Shown: one piece after another, positions 17,806 to 26,826 of the stretch
Position numbering within the stretch: the first letter of the stretch is position 1
Layout of the letters: each line of letters begins with the position of its first letter
NCBI GenBank assembly: GCA_018623495.1
Contig: JAAZVP010000018.1
Location: 1-44,631, forward strand
DNA length: 44,631 nt
DNA from: Halothiobacillus sp.
GTDB lineage: Bacteria; Pseudomonadota; Gammaproteobacteria; JAAZVP01
Direction: 5' to 3'
Notes under the pieces: model-generated
The model's input: only the letters and a program-made list of their open reading frames with translations
Told to the model about the DNA's origin: nothing
The model's database searches: none
Program-made: the position numbers and the translations under genes

Positions 17806-18579
17806 TCAGCCCCGGATGATGGGGCGGTCGCTGTTGCGGATGAAGTCGAGGAAGTTGGCCACCTCGGGATGCTCGGCGGCCATTGCCTCGACGCGGCGAT
17901 AGCTCTCGGGCGAGGGATTGCCCGAGCGCACCAGCAGGCGGAAGGCCTGGTGCAGTGCCTGGATCACCTCCTCGGAGAAGCCGCTGCGGCGCAGTCCGGT
18001 CTTGTTCAGGCCGAAGCTGCGGGCATAGTTGCCGGTCACCGAGAGGTACGGCGGCACGTTGCGGTTCACGGCGGTGGACATGCCCGAGAAGCTGTACTCG
18101 CCGATCTCGGTGAACTGGTGGACCGTGGTGAAGCCACCCAGGGTGACGTGATCGCGCACGATCACGTGGCCGGCGAGCGAGGCGGCGTTGGCGAAGATCA
18201 CGTTGCTGCCCACCTGGCAGTCGTGGGCCACGTGGGTGTAGGCCATGAGCAGGTTGTCGTCGCCCAGGCGGGTCACGCCGCCGCCCCCCACGGTCCCGCG
18301 GTTGAGGGTCGCGTACTCGCGGATGATGTTGCGCGCGCCGACCTCGAGCCGCGTCGGTTCACCGCGGTACTTGAGGTCCTGGGGCGCCTCGCCCACCGAG
18401 GCGAACTGGAACACCCGGCATTCGGGCCCCAGGCGCGTGGGCCCGTTGATCACCACGTGGGGGCCGATCTCGCAACCGTCCCCGATCTCCACGCCGGCAC
18501 CGATCACACTGAAGGGTCCGACGCTCACGTTGTCCCCGATGCGGGCATCGGGATCGATGATGGCCGTGGAATGGATCAC
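17806..18579 (-). CDS. lpxA: UDP-N-acetylglucosamine (or UDP-GlcNAc3N) acyltransferase
   Basis: LpxA moves a 3-hydroxyacyl chain from ACP to position 3 of the UDP-sugar, the first lipid A step. The 257-residue protein is a left-handed beta-helix of hexapeptide repeats with an alpha-helical C-terminus. Aligned to E. coli at a constant offset of 6, it keeps the catalytic His as His116 (E. coli 122) and also His119, Gln67 (Gln73) and His138 (His144). Asn93 replaces His99. Met167 stands where E. coli has Gly173, the chain-length ruler; a methionine there is associated with C10 selectivity in Pseudomonas. The start is GTG, overlapping the fabZ stop (GTGA). With gnnAB nearby the acceptor may be UDP-GlcNAc3N. 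Confidence 0.96.
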   Translation of the reverse strand: MIHSTAIIDPDARIGDNVSVGPFSVIGAGVEIGDGCEIGPHVVINGPTRLGPECRVFQFASVGEAPQDLKYRGEPTRLEVGARNIIREYATLNRGTVGGGGVTRLGDDNLLMAYTHVAHDCQVGSNVIFANAASLAGHVIVRDHVTLGGFTTVHQFTEIGEYSFSGMSTAVNRNVPPYLSVTGNYARSFGLNKTGLRRSGFSEEVIQALHQAFRLLVRSGNPSPESYRRVEAMAAEHPEVANFLDFIRNSDRPIIRG

Positions 18580-19028
18580 GCGTTCACCGCCCTCGCCGTG
18601 CACTTGATCACGGCCTTGGCAGCCAACTCGCCGTCCACCAGGGCCACCGCGTCGAAGAACCAGAGCCCGCGGACCACGCGCTTGAGCTCCACCTGCAGGT
18701 CCAGGCGATCGCCGGGCTCGACCATGCGCTTGAAACTCACCTTGTCCAGGCCGACGAGCATGTAGAGTTCGTCGTCCTGGGGCTCGCCCCCCATGCTGCG
18801 AAAGGCCAGGATGCCGGTGGCCTGGGCGAGGGCCTCGGTGACCAGCACGCCGGGCATCACCGGTCGGGCGGGGAAGTGCCCCTGGAAGAACGGCTCGTTG
18901 TAGGACACGTTCTTGTAGGCGTGAAGGAAGGCGTCCGCCTTCCACTCGGTCACGCGGTCCACCAGCAGGAAAGGATAGCGATGCGGCAGGTGGCGCATCA
19001 CCTTCTGGATGTTCATTGCTTCACTCAA
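18576..19028 (-). CDS. fabZ: 3-hydroxyacyl-[acyl-carrier-protein] dehydratase
   Basis: FabZ dehydrates 3-hydroxyacyl-ACP in fatty-acid elongation and competes with LpxA for that substrate. The 150-residue hot-dog-fold protein has PHRYPFLLVDRV, then the catalytic His51 in FFQGHFPARPVMPGVL, and Glu65 in TEALAQ. A second ATG (MNIQKVM) four codons in is an alternative start. It overlaps lpxA by four bases. The 82-base gap to skp is where lpxD is found in most relatives, and nothing remains of it. Confidence 0.97.
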   Translation of the reverse strand: MSEAMNIQKVMRHLPHRYPFLLVDRVTEWKADAFLHAYKNVSYNEPFFQGHFPARPVMPGVLVTEALAQATGILAFRSMGGEPQDDELYMLVGLDKVSFKRMVEPGDRLDLQVELKRVVRGLWFFDAVALVDGELAAKAVIKCTARAVNA

Positions 19029-19110
19029 GGCGTGTCCCCTGTTGTCGTTTTCTCGGTCCGTCGCCGATCGGTGGTTTCGGCGGCGCGGCCACCATACCGC
19101 GCTGGCCGGC

Positions 19111-19635
19111 CTATTCGCCCCCGGCCCGGGATTCCATCAGCTCGAGCACTTCGTCGGTGATGTCGATGCGCTCGGAGGCGTAGACGGCGCCGGCACCCTC
19201 GCTGAGGATGAGGTCGAAATGCTCCCGCTTGGCCAGTTCCACGATGACCGCGTGGATCTCCTCCTGGAGTCGCGCCAGCTCCTCGTTGCGCCGCAGGTTG
19301 AGATCGTCGCGGAAGGCGGCCTGCTCACGCTGCAGCTCGCGCATGCGCCGGTTGAGCTCGCGTTCCTTGCGCGCCCGCTGGCTCTCCGACCAGGTGGCCC
19401 CGTCGCGCTTGATCTGTTCCTCGAGGGAACGGGCCGCGTCCTGGAGTTCGCGGATCTGTTTTTCCCGGGGCGCGAATTCCTCTTCCAGCTTGACGCCGGC
19501 CTGCTCGGCCTGCGGTGCTTTCTCCAGGATGAGCCCGGCATTGACCACGCCCACCTTGATGTCCTGGGCGGCCACCGGCGCGGCGGAAACCATCACCCAC
19601 AGGACCACGAGCAGTCGTCGAACGATGCGCTTCAA
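19111..19635 (-). CDS. skp: Periplasmic chaperone Skp/OmpH
   Basis: Skp holds unfolded outer-membrane proteins in the periplasm for delivery to the BAM complex. The 174-residue precursor has a signal peptide (about residues 1-23, ending VAAQ) and a KVGVVNAGLILEKAPQAEQ strand-helix entry. A long charged coiled coil at about 50-140 forms the tentacles, followed by a C-terminal strand. The start appears to be TTG at 19635, six bases after a strong GGAGG. It is 27 bases downstream of bamA, the canonical partner. Confidence 0.94.
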   Translation of the reverse strand: MKRIVRRLLVVLWVMVSAAPVAAQDIKVGVVNAGLILEKAPQAEQAGVKLEEEFAPREKQIRELQDAARSLEEQIKRDGATWSESQRARKERELNRRMRELQREQAAFRDDLNLRRNEELARLQEEIHAVIVELAKREHFDLILSEGAGAVYASERIDITDEVLELMESRAGGE

Positions 19636-19662
19636 TGCAAACCTCCGGGTTGTCGGAAAGCG

Positions 19663-21954
19663 TCAGAGACCGGCGCCGATGGAGAACTGGAACATCTGCG
19701 TCTCGTCCTCGGGCTGGTCGTTGAGCGGCTGGGCCAGGCTGAAGGTGAGCGGGCCCACCGGCGACAGCCAGATGAAGCCCACGCCCACCGACTGGCGCAG
19801 TTCGTCGGCCTCGAAGTTTTCCACACCGTCATAGACATTGCCAATGTCGTAGAAGGCCGACATGCGCATCGAGGAATTGGATTCGTCCGAGAACGGCGTG
19901 GGGAAGATGAGTTCACCGCGGCCGGTCACGCTCAGGTTGCCGCCGAGCGGCTCGTCCTCGCTGTCGCGCGGGCCCAGGCTCGACCCCTCGAAACCGCGCA
20001 CGCTCTTGATGCCGCCGGCGTAGAAGTTCTCGAAGAACGGCAGCTTGTCGTCGGGGGTCTCCCCGTAGGCTTCCCCGTAGCCCACGTCGCTGCCCACCGC
20101 GAAGGTGAAGACGTCGCTCGCCGGGAAGAAGAAGCGTGTCCGGTAGCGCAGCTTGTAGTACTCGAGATCGGAGCCCGGGACGGTCACCTCGCCGCGTACC
20201 TGCTGGAAGGAACCCCTGTCGGCGAACACCGTGCGGTTGCGGGTGTCGTGGCTCCAGCCGGCGGTGAGCTTGGCCTGGGCGTACTGCTCGCCGGCATAGC
20301 GGTCGACCTCCACCGACGGGTCGTCGGGGGCGACGATCTCGATCTGCTCGGCACCGACACCGAAGTTGACGGTGTCGAACTCGGTGATGGGGATGCCGTA
20401 GTCGAGCTCGCCGCCGAAGGAGTTGTTGGAAAACCGCGAGATGGAGACTTCCTCGGCGTCCACCTCCTGGTAGTAGAGCTTGAAGCCGCGGCTGATGCCG
20501 TCGACCGTGTAGTACGGGTTGTTGTAGTCGAAGCTGTAGAGGGTGCGGTAGACGGAGTTGTCGAAGTTGACCTTCACCTGCTTGCCGGTGCCGAGGAAGT
20601 TGTTCTCCGAGACCGAGGCGTTGAGGATGATGCCCTGGGACTGGGAGTAGCCGGCGCCCACGGAGAAGCTGCCCGATCGACGTTCCTTGATGCGGTAGTT
20701 GACGTCCACCTGGTCGCCCGCCTCGGGCACCGGCCGGGTCTCCACCTGGACCTGCTCGATGTAGGGCAGGCGCTGCAGGCGAACCTTGGAGCGGTCGATG
20801 TCCTCGGCCGAGTACGGCGCGCTCTCGAGCTGGCGCATCTCCCGGCGCAGGACCTCCTCATAGGTCGCCTGGTGGCCGGCGAAGTCGATGCGGCGCACGA
20901 ACACCCGCTTGCCGGGGTCGATGTAGAAGGTGAGCTCGACCGTCTTGTTCTCCTCGTCCACGGTGGGCACGGCGTTCACCCCGGCAAACGCGTAGCCCCG
21001 GTTGCCCAGCTTGCGCTTGAGCGCAGAGGTGGACTGGGTCACCGCCTTGCGGGAGAAGGTCTCGCCCGGGGCGACCTGCAGCAGCTCGCGCAAGGTGGCC
21101 TCGTCGAAGACCATGTTGCCGGCGAGATCCACCGACTTCACCGTGTACGGCTCGCCCTCGGTGACGTTGACGGTGATGTAGATGTCCTTGCGATCGGGGG
21201 AGATGGTCACCTGGGTGGAATCGATCGCCGAGCGCAGGTAGCCGCGGTCGAGGTAGAACGAGCGCAGGGCCTCGAGGTCCGCCGAGAGCTTCTGGCGCGA
21301 GTACTGGTCCTTGTTGGAGAGGAACTGCCACCAGCCCGGGATGCCCAGCTGGAACTGGTCGAGCAGGGTCGCGTCGTCGAAGGCCCGGTTGCCGACGATG
21401 TCGATCCGGCGGATCCTGGCGGGCAGGCCCTCGGCGATGTCGATGGCGATGGCCACGCGGTTGCGCTCGAGCGACTCGACGGTGGTCTCCACCTCCACGC
21501 CGTACTTGCCCATGTTGTGATAGACCGCCAGCAGCTCGCGCTCCACCTGCTCCATCAGCGAGCGGTCGAAGACCCGCCCGCGGGCCAGGCCGAGATCCCG
21601 CAGCGACTGGGTCAGCTTGTCGGTCTCCACCTTCTTGTTGCCACTGATGTCGATGCGCGCGATCGCCGGGCGCTCCTCCACCCGCACCACCAGGACGTTG
21701 CCGCGGCGCAGCAATTCCACGTCGCGGAAGAAGCCGGTATCGAAGATGTCGCCGATGACCGCCGGGCTCCGGTCCGGGTCGAAGCGATCGCCCACCCGCA
21801 CCGGCAGGTAGGTGAAGACCGTGCCCGGCTCGATACGCTCGAGACCCTCCACCTCGATGTCTTCGACCTGGAAGGCTTCGGCGGCCTGCAGCCCGCCCGA
21901 GCCCAGCGCGGCAACCATGGCCAGGCTGAGCGTGGATCGGCGAAGTCTCGTCAT
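19663..21954 (-). CDS. bamA: Outer membrane protein assembly factor BamA
   Basis: BamA is the Omp85 core of the beta-barrel assembly machine. The 763-residue precursor has a signal peptide (about 1-25, ending LQAAEA) and five POTRA domains over about residues 27-425. The C-terminal 16-stranded barrel contains SVRGFEG (VRGF at 652-655), the conserved loop-6 motif. The mature N-terminus FQVEDIEVEGLERIEPGTV is typical. The last strand ends FQFSIGAGL, so the terminal residue is Leu rather than the common Phe or Trp. It lies between rseP and skp as usual. Confidence 0.97.
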   Translation of the reverse strand: MTRLRRSTLSLAMVAALGSGGLQAAEAFQVEDIEVEGLERIEPGTVFTYLPVRVGDRFDPDRSPAVIGDIFDTGFFRDVELLRRGNVLVVRVEERPAIARIDISGNKKVETDKLTQSLRDLGLARGRVFDRSLMEQVERELLAVYHNMGKYGVEVETTVESLERNRVAIAIDIAEGLPARIRRIDIVGNRAFDDATLLDQFQLGIPGWWQFLSNKDQYSRQKLSADLEALRSFYLDRGYLRSAIDSTQVTISPDRKDIYITVNVTEGEPYTVKSVDLAGNMVFDEATLRELLQVAPGETFSRKAVTQSTSALKRKLGNRGYAFAGVNAVPTVDEENKTVELTFYIDPGKRVFVRRIDFAGHQATYEEVLRREMRQLESAPYSAEDIDRSKVRLQRLPYIEQVQVETRPVPEAGDQVDVNYRIKERRSGSFSVGAGYSQSQGIILNASVSENNFLGTGKQVKVNFDNSVYRTLYSFDYNNPYYTVDGISRGFKLYYQEVDAEEVSISRFSNNSFGGELDYGIPITEFDTVNFGVGAEQIEIVAPDDPSVEVDRYAGEQYAQAKLTAGWSHDTRNRTVFADRGSFQQVRGEVTVPGSDLEYYKLRYRTRFFFPASDVFTFAVGSDVGYGEAYGETPDDKLPFFENFYAGGIKSVRGFEGSSLGPRDSEDEPLGGNLSVTGRGELIFPTPFSDESNSSMRMSAFYDIGNVYDGVENFEADELRQSVGVGFIWLSPVGPLTFSLAQPLNDQPEDETQMFQFSIGAGL

Positions 21955-21984
21955 AATTCTCGTGTCCGCGCGGGGGTTCCCGGG

Positions 21985-23349
21985 TTAGTTGAACAGCCGG
22001 ATGAAGTCGTTGTAGAGGGCGAGCGTCATCAGGGTGACGATGATGGCGAGGCCGATTCGCTGACCCAGCATCTCCGCCTCGGCCGAGAGCGGGCTGCCCT
22101 TCACGGCCTCGATAAGGTAATACAACAGGTGCCCGCCATCCAACACCGGCACCGGCAGCAGGTTGACGATCCCCAGGCTCAGGCTGATCACCGCCAGGAA
22201 GCCGAGAAAGCTCACCAGGCCCGTGGCGGCGGTCTTTCCGGCAAAGGTGGCGATGGTCACGGGCCCACTCAGGTTCTCCAGGCTGGCCTTGCCGGTCACC
22301 ATCCCGCCGAGCACCCGCAGGGTCAGCCAGGACATCTCCCGGGTCTTTCCGGCCCCGGTGGCCAGCGCCGCGAGCGGGCCCTTGCGCTCGGTGACCAGCA
22401 TCCGCTCGCGCAGGGACTCGGGGATCTCCACGCCGATGGCGGCACCGATATGCCCCCGGGTACCGGCCTCGGTATCCCGAGGCGCCGGGGTCAGTTCGAT
22501 CCCGAGCAACTTGCCATCGCGTTCGACACGTAGCGACAGAACCTCGCCGGGATGGGCCTGGACGGTGTCGATGAAGGTCTGCACGTCGCCCGGGGGCCGC
22601 CCGTCCACCGACAGGATCCGGTCCCCCTCGCGCAGCCCGGCGCGGGCCGCCGGCCGGCCGGACTCCACCTGCATGATGGTAGGCGGCAGGTCGGGACGCC
22701 ACGGCTGCAGGCCGAGCTTTTCCAGGGCGTCCCCGTTCTCGCGCAGCAGCGGCTCGCCTCCCAGGTCGAGGACCAGTCGGCGTTGCCCGCCGCCCTCGCC
22801 GACCACCGCCAGCGGGATCCGGCCGCCGTCGAGGCCCGCATCCACCAGCGCCACCCGGGCGGCCTGCCAGGTGGGCGTTTCCCGCCCGCCCACCCGGGTG
22901 ATCTCGTCCCCCTCGGCGAGCCCGGCGACCGCGGCCGGCGTGCCGGGCTCGACCTCGCCCACCACCGGCCGCGTGCCGGTCACGCCGATCATGAACACCA
23001 GGGCGTAGAGCAGGATGGCGAGCAGGAAGTTGGCCACCGGCCCGGCCAGCACCACCGCGGCGCGCACGCCCAGCGGCTGGTTGTTGAAGGCCCGGTGGGC
23101 CTGGTCCGCCGGCACCGGCCCCTCGCGCTCGTCGAGCATGCGCACGTAGCCGCCCAGGGGGATGGCGGCGATGACGTACTCGGTCTCGCCCCGCTGGCGC
23201 CGCAGCAGCGGCCGGCCGAACCCGATCGAGTAGCGCAGGACCTTGACACCCAGCCGGCGGGCGACCCAGAAGTGCCCGTACTCGTGCACCGCCACCAGCA
23301 CGCCGATGGCGACCACGAAGGCCGCGATCGAGAGGAAGAATTCAGCCAT
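21985..23349 (-). CDS. rseP: RIP metalloprotease RseP (site-2 protease)
   Basis: RseP cleaves the anti-sigma factor RseA within the membrane and removes signal-peptide remnants. The 454-residue polytopic protein has the zinc-binding motif HEYGH (His22, Glu23, His26) in its first transmembrane helix. It also has two periplasmic PDZ domains (about 125-300, with the GDEITRVGG and GDRILSVDG loops) and the C-terminal [12 protein letters not shown] segment whose Asp completes the zinc site. Its ATG overlaps the dxr stop by eight bases. A longer open frame upstream is dxr read out of frame. Confidence 0.97.
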   Translation of the reverse strand: MAEFFLSIAAFVVAIGVLVAVHEYGHFWVARRLGVKVLRYSIGFGRPLLRRQRGETEYVIAAIPLGGYVRMLDEREGPVPADQAHRAFNNQPLGVRAAVVLAGPVANFLLAILLYALVFMIGVTGTRPVVGEVEPGTPAAVAGLAEGDEITRVGGRETPTWQAARVALVDAGLDGGRIPLAVVGEGGGQRRLVLDLGGEPLLRENGDALEKLGLQPWRPDLPPTIMQVESGRPAARAGLREGDRILSVDGRPPGDVQTFIDTVQAHPGEVLSLRVERDGKLLGIELTPAPRDTEAGTRGHIGAAIGVEIPESLRERMLVTERKGPLAALATGAGKTREMSWLTLRVLGGMVTGKASLENLSGPVTIATFAGKTAATGLVSFLGFLAVISLSLGIVNLLPVPVLDGGHLLYYLIEAVKGSPLSAEAEMLGQRIGLAIIVTLMTLALYNDFIRLFN

Positions 23350-24559
23350 GCAGTCCCCGGCGGTCCAGCGGCGGCTCGCCGATCCAGCCCCGCGCGGCCT
23401 CGCGCGCCCTGCGGTCGGCCTCCTGCACGGCCTCCAGCGAGTCGGCCGCGACGACCTCGACGCGGTCGAGGGCCTCGCGGATGGCATCGGGGATCTGCAA
23501 AAAACCCAGCCGGTGTTCCAGGAAGGCGGCCACGGCCTCCTCGTTGGCGGCGTTGAGGATGGTGGTGGCCGTGCCCCCGGCCCACCAGGCCTCCCGCGCC
23601 AACCCCAGGGCCGGGAAACCCGCCTCGTCCGGGGCCTCGAAGTCGAGCGAGCCGCAGGTGAGCAAATCCAGCGGCTCGACCCCCGCGGGCACCCGATCGG
23701 GCCAGCCGAGCGCGTGGGCGATGGGCGTGCGCATGTCGGGATTGCCCATCTGCGCCAGCACCGAGCCGTCCACGTAGGCCACCAGCGAGTGGATGATGCT
23801 CTGGGGGTGGATGACCACCTGCACCCGGTCCGGGTCGGCGTCGAACAGCCAGCAGGCCTCGATCAGCTCCAGCCCCTTGTTCATCAGCGTGGCCGAGTCC
23901 ACCGAGATCTTGCGCCCCATGGTCCAGCGCGGGTGGGCACAGGCCTGGTCGGGGGTGACCGCCACCAGCGCCTCGCGGCTGCAACCGCGGAAGGGTCCGC
24001 CGGAGGCGGTGAGCAGGATCCGTTCCACGCCCATGGCATCGAGGTTCTCCCCGGTGGCCGGCAGGCACTGGAAGATGGCGTTGTGCTCGCTGTCCACGGG
24101 CAGCAACTCGGCCCCGTGGGCGGCCACCTCGTCCATCAGCAGCCGCCCGGACATCACCAGGGCCTCCTTGTTGGCCAGCAGTATGCGCTTGCCGGCGCGG
24201 GCGGCGGCCAGCGTGGGCACCAGTCCCGCCGCCCCGACGATGCCCGCGACCACCTGCGCGGCCGACGCGTCGCGGGCGATGGCCGCGATCCCCGCCTCGC
24301 CGACGCCCACTTCCACCGCCAGGTCCCGGGCCCGCAACTCGCGCTCCACGGCTCGCGCGGCGTCGGCATCCGCCATGGCCACCCGGCCGGGGCGGAATTC
24401 CATCACCTGTTCCACCATCCGGCCGACGTTGCGCCCACCGGAAAGCCCGCTGACGCGGTAGCGGCCCGGGTTGCGCCGGATCACGTCCAGGGTGTTGACG
24501 CCGATGGTGCCGGTGGAACCCAGCACGGCGACGCCGGAGGCTGGCTGCGTCTCGTTCAT
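23342..24559 (-). CDS. dxr: 1-deoxy-D-xylulose 5-phosphate reductoisomerase
   Basis: Dxr (IspC) makes methylerythritol 4-phosphate with NADPH, the committed step of the MEP pathway. The 405-residue protein has the nucleotide-binding [16 protein letters not shown] near the N-terminus. It also has [25 protein letters not shown] with the metal-binding Asp and Glu, and TASGGPFRG and [18 protein letters not shown]. The ATG overlaps the cdsA stop (ATGA). Its product feeds IspD and IspF at the left end of the window and finally UppS next door. Confidence 0.98.
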   Translation of the reverse strand: MNETQPASGVAVLGSTGTIGVNTLDVIRRNPGRYRVSGLSGGRNVGRMVEQVMEFRPGRVAMADADAARAVERELRARDLAVEVGVGEAGIAAIARDASAAQVVAGIVGAAGLVPTLAAARAGKRILLANKEALVMSGRLLMDEVAAHGAELLPVDSEHNAIFQCLPATGENLDAMGVERILLTASGGPFRGCSREALVAVTPDQACAHPRWTMGRKISVDSATLMNKGLELIEACWLFDADPDRVQVVIHPQSIIHSLVAYVDGSVLAQMGNPDMRTPIAHALGWPDRVPAGVEPLDLLTCGSLDFEAPDEAGFPALGLAREAWWAGGTATTILNAANEEAVAAFLEHRLGFLQIPDAIREALDRVEVVAADSLEAVQEADRRAREAARGWIGEPPLDRRGLHG

Positions 24560-25380
24560 GTTCCGGTCCCCGCGATGGTCCAGCCGAGCAGCAGCACGGT
24601 GGGCGCGGCCAGCATGCTGTCCACCCGGTCGAGCACGCCCCCGTGGCCCGGCAGGAGGTTGCCGCTGTCCTTCATGCCCCGCTGGCGCTTGAACAGGCTC
24701 ACCAGCAGGTCGCCGGCAATCGAGACCAGCGCGGCCACCAGGGCCACGCCGATCATCACCGCCAGGCCGGCCCCCCCGGCCGGCAGGACCGCGTGGGCCA
24801 GCGCCGCCATGATCGCCACCAGCACCAGCCCACCGGCCACGCCCTCCAGGGTCTTGCCGGGGCTGATGGAGGGTGCGAGCTTGGACCGGCCGAACGCCCG
24901 ACCGGCGAAGTAGGCCCCGCTGTCCGCGGACCAGACCAGCACGAAGGTAAACAGGAGAAAGCCCGGGCCCAGGGCCGGGTGGGCGTGGATCGACGCCATG
25001 GCGAACCAGCTGGGCACCATGGCGGGCAGGCCCGCAAGCAATCCCAGGCAACGCCCCCGGGAGCGTGGCCGTCGCGTGCGGTGGCGCAACAGGTAAGCGC
25101 TCACGGCGAACCACCAGGCCGATCCCAGCGCCCCCACCCACCGCATCGCCGCGGGCTCGCCCACCCAGGGCCAGAGGGCCGCGCAGGCGGCCACGGTCAC
25201 CGCCGGGTAGGCCCACCTCGCCAGCGGGCCCTTGCAGCCAGCCAGGCGCTGCCACTCGAAGGCCGCCAGCAGGGTGACGCCCAGCAGGACCACCGCCATC
25301 GCCCGCGAGGGCAGCAGCAGGATGGCGGGCACCATCACCACCAGCAGGACGAAGGCGGTGATCAGCCGGGTCCTAAGCAT
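24556..25380 (-). CDS. cdsA: Phosphatidate cytidylyltransferase
   Basis: CdsA makes CDP-diacylglycerol from phosphatidate and CTP in the inner membrane, the branch point to all phospholipids. The 274-residue polytopic protein has about seven or eight hydrophobic segments. Near the C-terminus is the signature [21 protein letters not shown] in part, followed by [16 protein letters not shown], which holds the conserved catalytic and metal-binding residues. It overlaps uppS by eight bases and dxr by four, so the uppS-cdsA-dxr-rseP block is one operon. Confidence 0.97.
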   Translation of the reverse strand: MLRTRLITAFVLLVVMVPAILLLPSRAMAVVLLGVTLLAAFEWQRLAGCKGPLARWAYPAVTVAACAALWPWVGEPAAMRWVGALGSAWWFAVSAYLLRHRTRRPRSRGRCLGLLAGLPAMVPSWFAMASIHAHPALGPGFLLFTFVLVWSADSGAYFAGRAFGRSKLAPSISPGKTLEGVAGGLVLVAIMAALAHAVLPAGGAGLAVMIGVALVAALVSIAGDLLVSLFKRQRGMKDSGNLLPGHGGVLDRVDSMLAAPTVLLLGWTIAGTGT

Positions 25381-26131
25381 CGTCGGCGGCCTCCCCGAGC
25401 TGCTCCGAGGTGCGCCCGAAGCGGCGCTCGCGGCGCCCGAACCAGGCGAATGCCGCCTCCAGGCTGTCCTCGTCGAAATCGGGCCAGAGTTGCTCGCAGA
25501 AATAGAGCTCGGTGTAGGCCATCTGCCAGAGCAGGAAGTTGCTGATGCGCTGCTCCCCGCCCGTGCGGACGAAGAGGTCGGGATCGGGCAGGCCCGCGGT
25601 GGAGAGCGCCCCGTCGAGCGCCTGCTCGTCGATGGCCTCGGGGTCGAGCCGCCCGGCGGCGGCCTCGGCGGCCAGCCGGCGCTGGGCCTGGAGCAGGTCC
25701 CAGCGACCGCCGTAGTTGGCCGCCACCACCAGTTCCAGGCGGTCGTTGTCGCGCGTCAGCGCCTCGGCTTCGGCCATCGAGGCCCGCAGGGCGTCGGAAA
25801 ACGCCGCCCGGTCGCCAATGAAGCGCAGGCGGATGCCGTTCTCGTGGAGCCGGCCCACCTCCTTGTCCAGGGTGGAGACGAACAGCCGCATCAGCGCCGA
25901 GACCTCCTGCGAGGGGCGCTGCCAGTTCTCGCTGGAGAAGGCGAACAGGCTGAGCACCTCGACCCCGGCCTGCATGCAGCCACGCACCGCCCGGTGGACG
26001 GCCTGGACACCGCGCTGGTGCCCGGCCATCCGCGGCAGGTAGCGTTTCTGCGCCCAGCGCCCGTTGCCGTCCATGACGATGGCCACGTGACGCGGCACGG
26101 CGGCTTTTTCGGCTTGCGCGTTGTGCTTCAT
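25373..26131 (-). CDS. uppS: (2E,6E)-farnesyl-diphosphate-specific undecaprenyl diphosphate synthase
   Basis: UppS elongates farnesyl diphosphate with eight isopentenyl units to the C55 carrier used for peptidoglycan and O-antigen. The 252-residue cis-prenyltransferase has VAIVMDGNGRWAQKR with catalytic Asp21, the segment LFAFSSENWQRP, and the C-terminal DLFVRTGGEQRISNFLLWQ and YTELYF. The ATG at 26131 fits the family start; longer frames upstream are non-homologous. A strong hairpin precedes it in the spacer from frr. Confidence 0.98.
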   Translation of the reverse strand: MKHNAQAEKAAVPRHVAIVMDGNGRWAQKRYLPRMAGHQRGVQAVHRAVRGCMQAGVEVLSLFAFSSENWQRPSQEVSALMRLFVSTLDKEVGRLHENGIRLRFIGDRAAFSDALRASMAEAEALTRDNDRLELVVAANYGGRWDLLQAQRRLAAEAAAGRLDPEAIDEQALDGALSTAGLPDPDLFVRTGGEQRISNFLLWQMAYTELYFCEQLWPDFDEDSLEAAFAWFGRRERRFGRTSEQLGEAADDA

Positions 26132-26204
26132 CGACGGCCCTGGTTCGGCGCCCGAGGCCGGACACGATCGTCCCTGCACTCCGGCCAAGGGGTCCCAAAC
26201 TGAC

Positions 26205-26230
26205 GTGGGCGGAGGTTCGCCTCCGCCCAC
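26205..26230 (-). terminator. Strong hairpin between frr and uppS
   Basis: An 11-bp perfect stem, GTGGGCGGAGG (26205-26215) with CCTCCGCCCAC (26220-26230), closes a four-base loop (TTCG on the plus strand, CGAA in the minus-strand transcript). Downstream on the minus strand comes GTCAGTTTGGG, so the T-run is weak. It may end or attenuate transcription between frr and uppS, or act as an RNA processing or stability element. The rest of the 130-base spacer shows nothing clear. Confidence 0.55.
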
Positions 26231-26261
26231 CGATCCGAAAAGGGAGGAAAGGCCGACCGGC

Positions 26262-26819
26262 TCAAACCTCCATGAGGTCCTTCTCCTTGACCTCGAGCAG
26301 CTTTTCCACGGTCGCCACGTGCTCGTCGGTGAGCTTCTGGATCTGCTCCTCGGCCTGGCGCTCCTCGTCCTCGCTGATCTCCTTTTCCTTGAGCAGCGTC
26401 TTGAGATCGCCGTTGGCATCGCGGCGGACGTTGCGGATGGCGATGCGGGCGTTCTCGCCCTCCTGGCGGACCACCTTGACCAGGTCGCGGCGGCGTTCCT
26501 CGGTCAGGGCCGGCATGGGCACGCGGATGACCTTGCCGGCGGTCGCCGGGTTCAGGCCCAGGTCGGACTCCATGATGGCCTTCTCCACGGGCTTGACCAT
26601 GCTGTCTTCCCAGGGACTGACCGTCAGCGTCCGGGCATCCTCCACGCCGATGTTGGACACCTGGGAGAGCGGGACCTCGGCACCGTAGTACTCGACGGTG
26701 ATGTGGTCGAGCAGGCTGGTGTGGGCCCGCCCGGTGCGGATCTTGGCCAGTTCGTTCTTCAGCGACTCGATGGTCTTGTCCATCCGGCTCGCTGCGTCTT
26801 TGCGGATCTCGTCGATCAT
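26262..26819 (-). CDS. frr: Ribosome recycling factor
   Basis: RRF, with EF-G, splits post-termination ribosomes. The 185-residue protein has the family length. Its three-helix-bundle sequence includes [20 protein letters not shown] near the N-terminus, [14 protein letters not shown], the central [16 protein letters not shown] and the C-terminal [14 protein letters not shown]. It starts 7 bases after pyrH, as in most gammaproteobacteria. Confidence 0.98.
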   Translation of the reverse strand: MIDEIRKDAASRMDKTIESLKNELAKIRTGRAHTSLLDHITVEYYGAEVPLSQVSNIGVEDARTLTVSPWEDSMVKPVEKAIMESDLGLNPATAGKVIRVPMPALTEERRRDLVKVVRQEGENARIAIRNVRRDANGDLKTLLKEKEISEDEERQAEEQIQKLTDEHVATVEKLLEVKEKDLMEV

Positions 26820-26826
26820 CGTTTGC

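Noticed and set aside
19009-22533. Open frame of 1174 codons on the plus strand, antisense to skp, bamA and part of rseP
   Set aside because: Same antisense GC artefact; it spans three real genes and their spacers.
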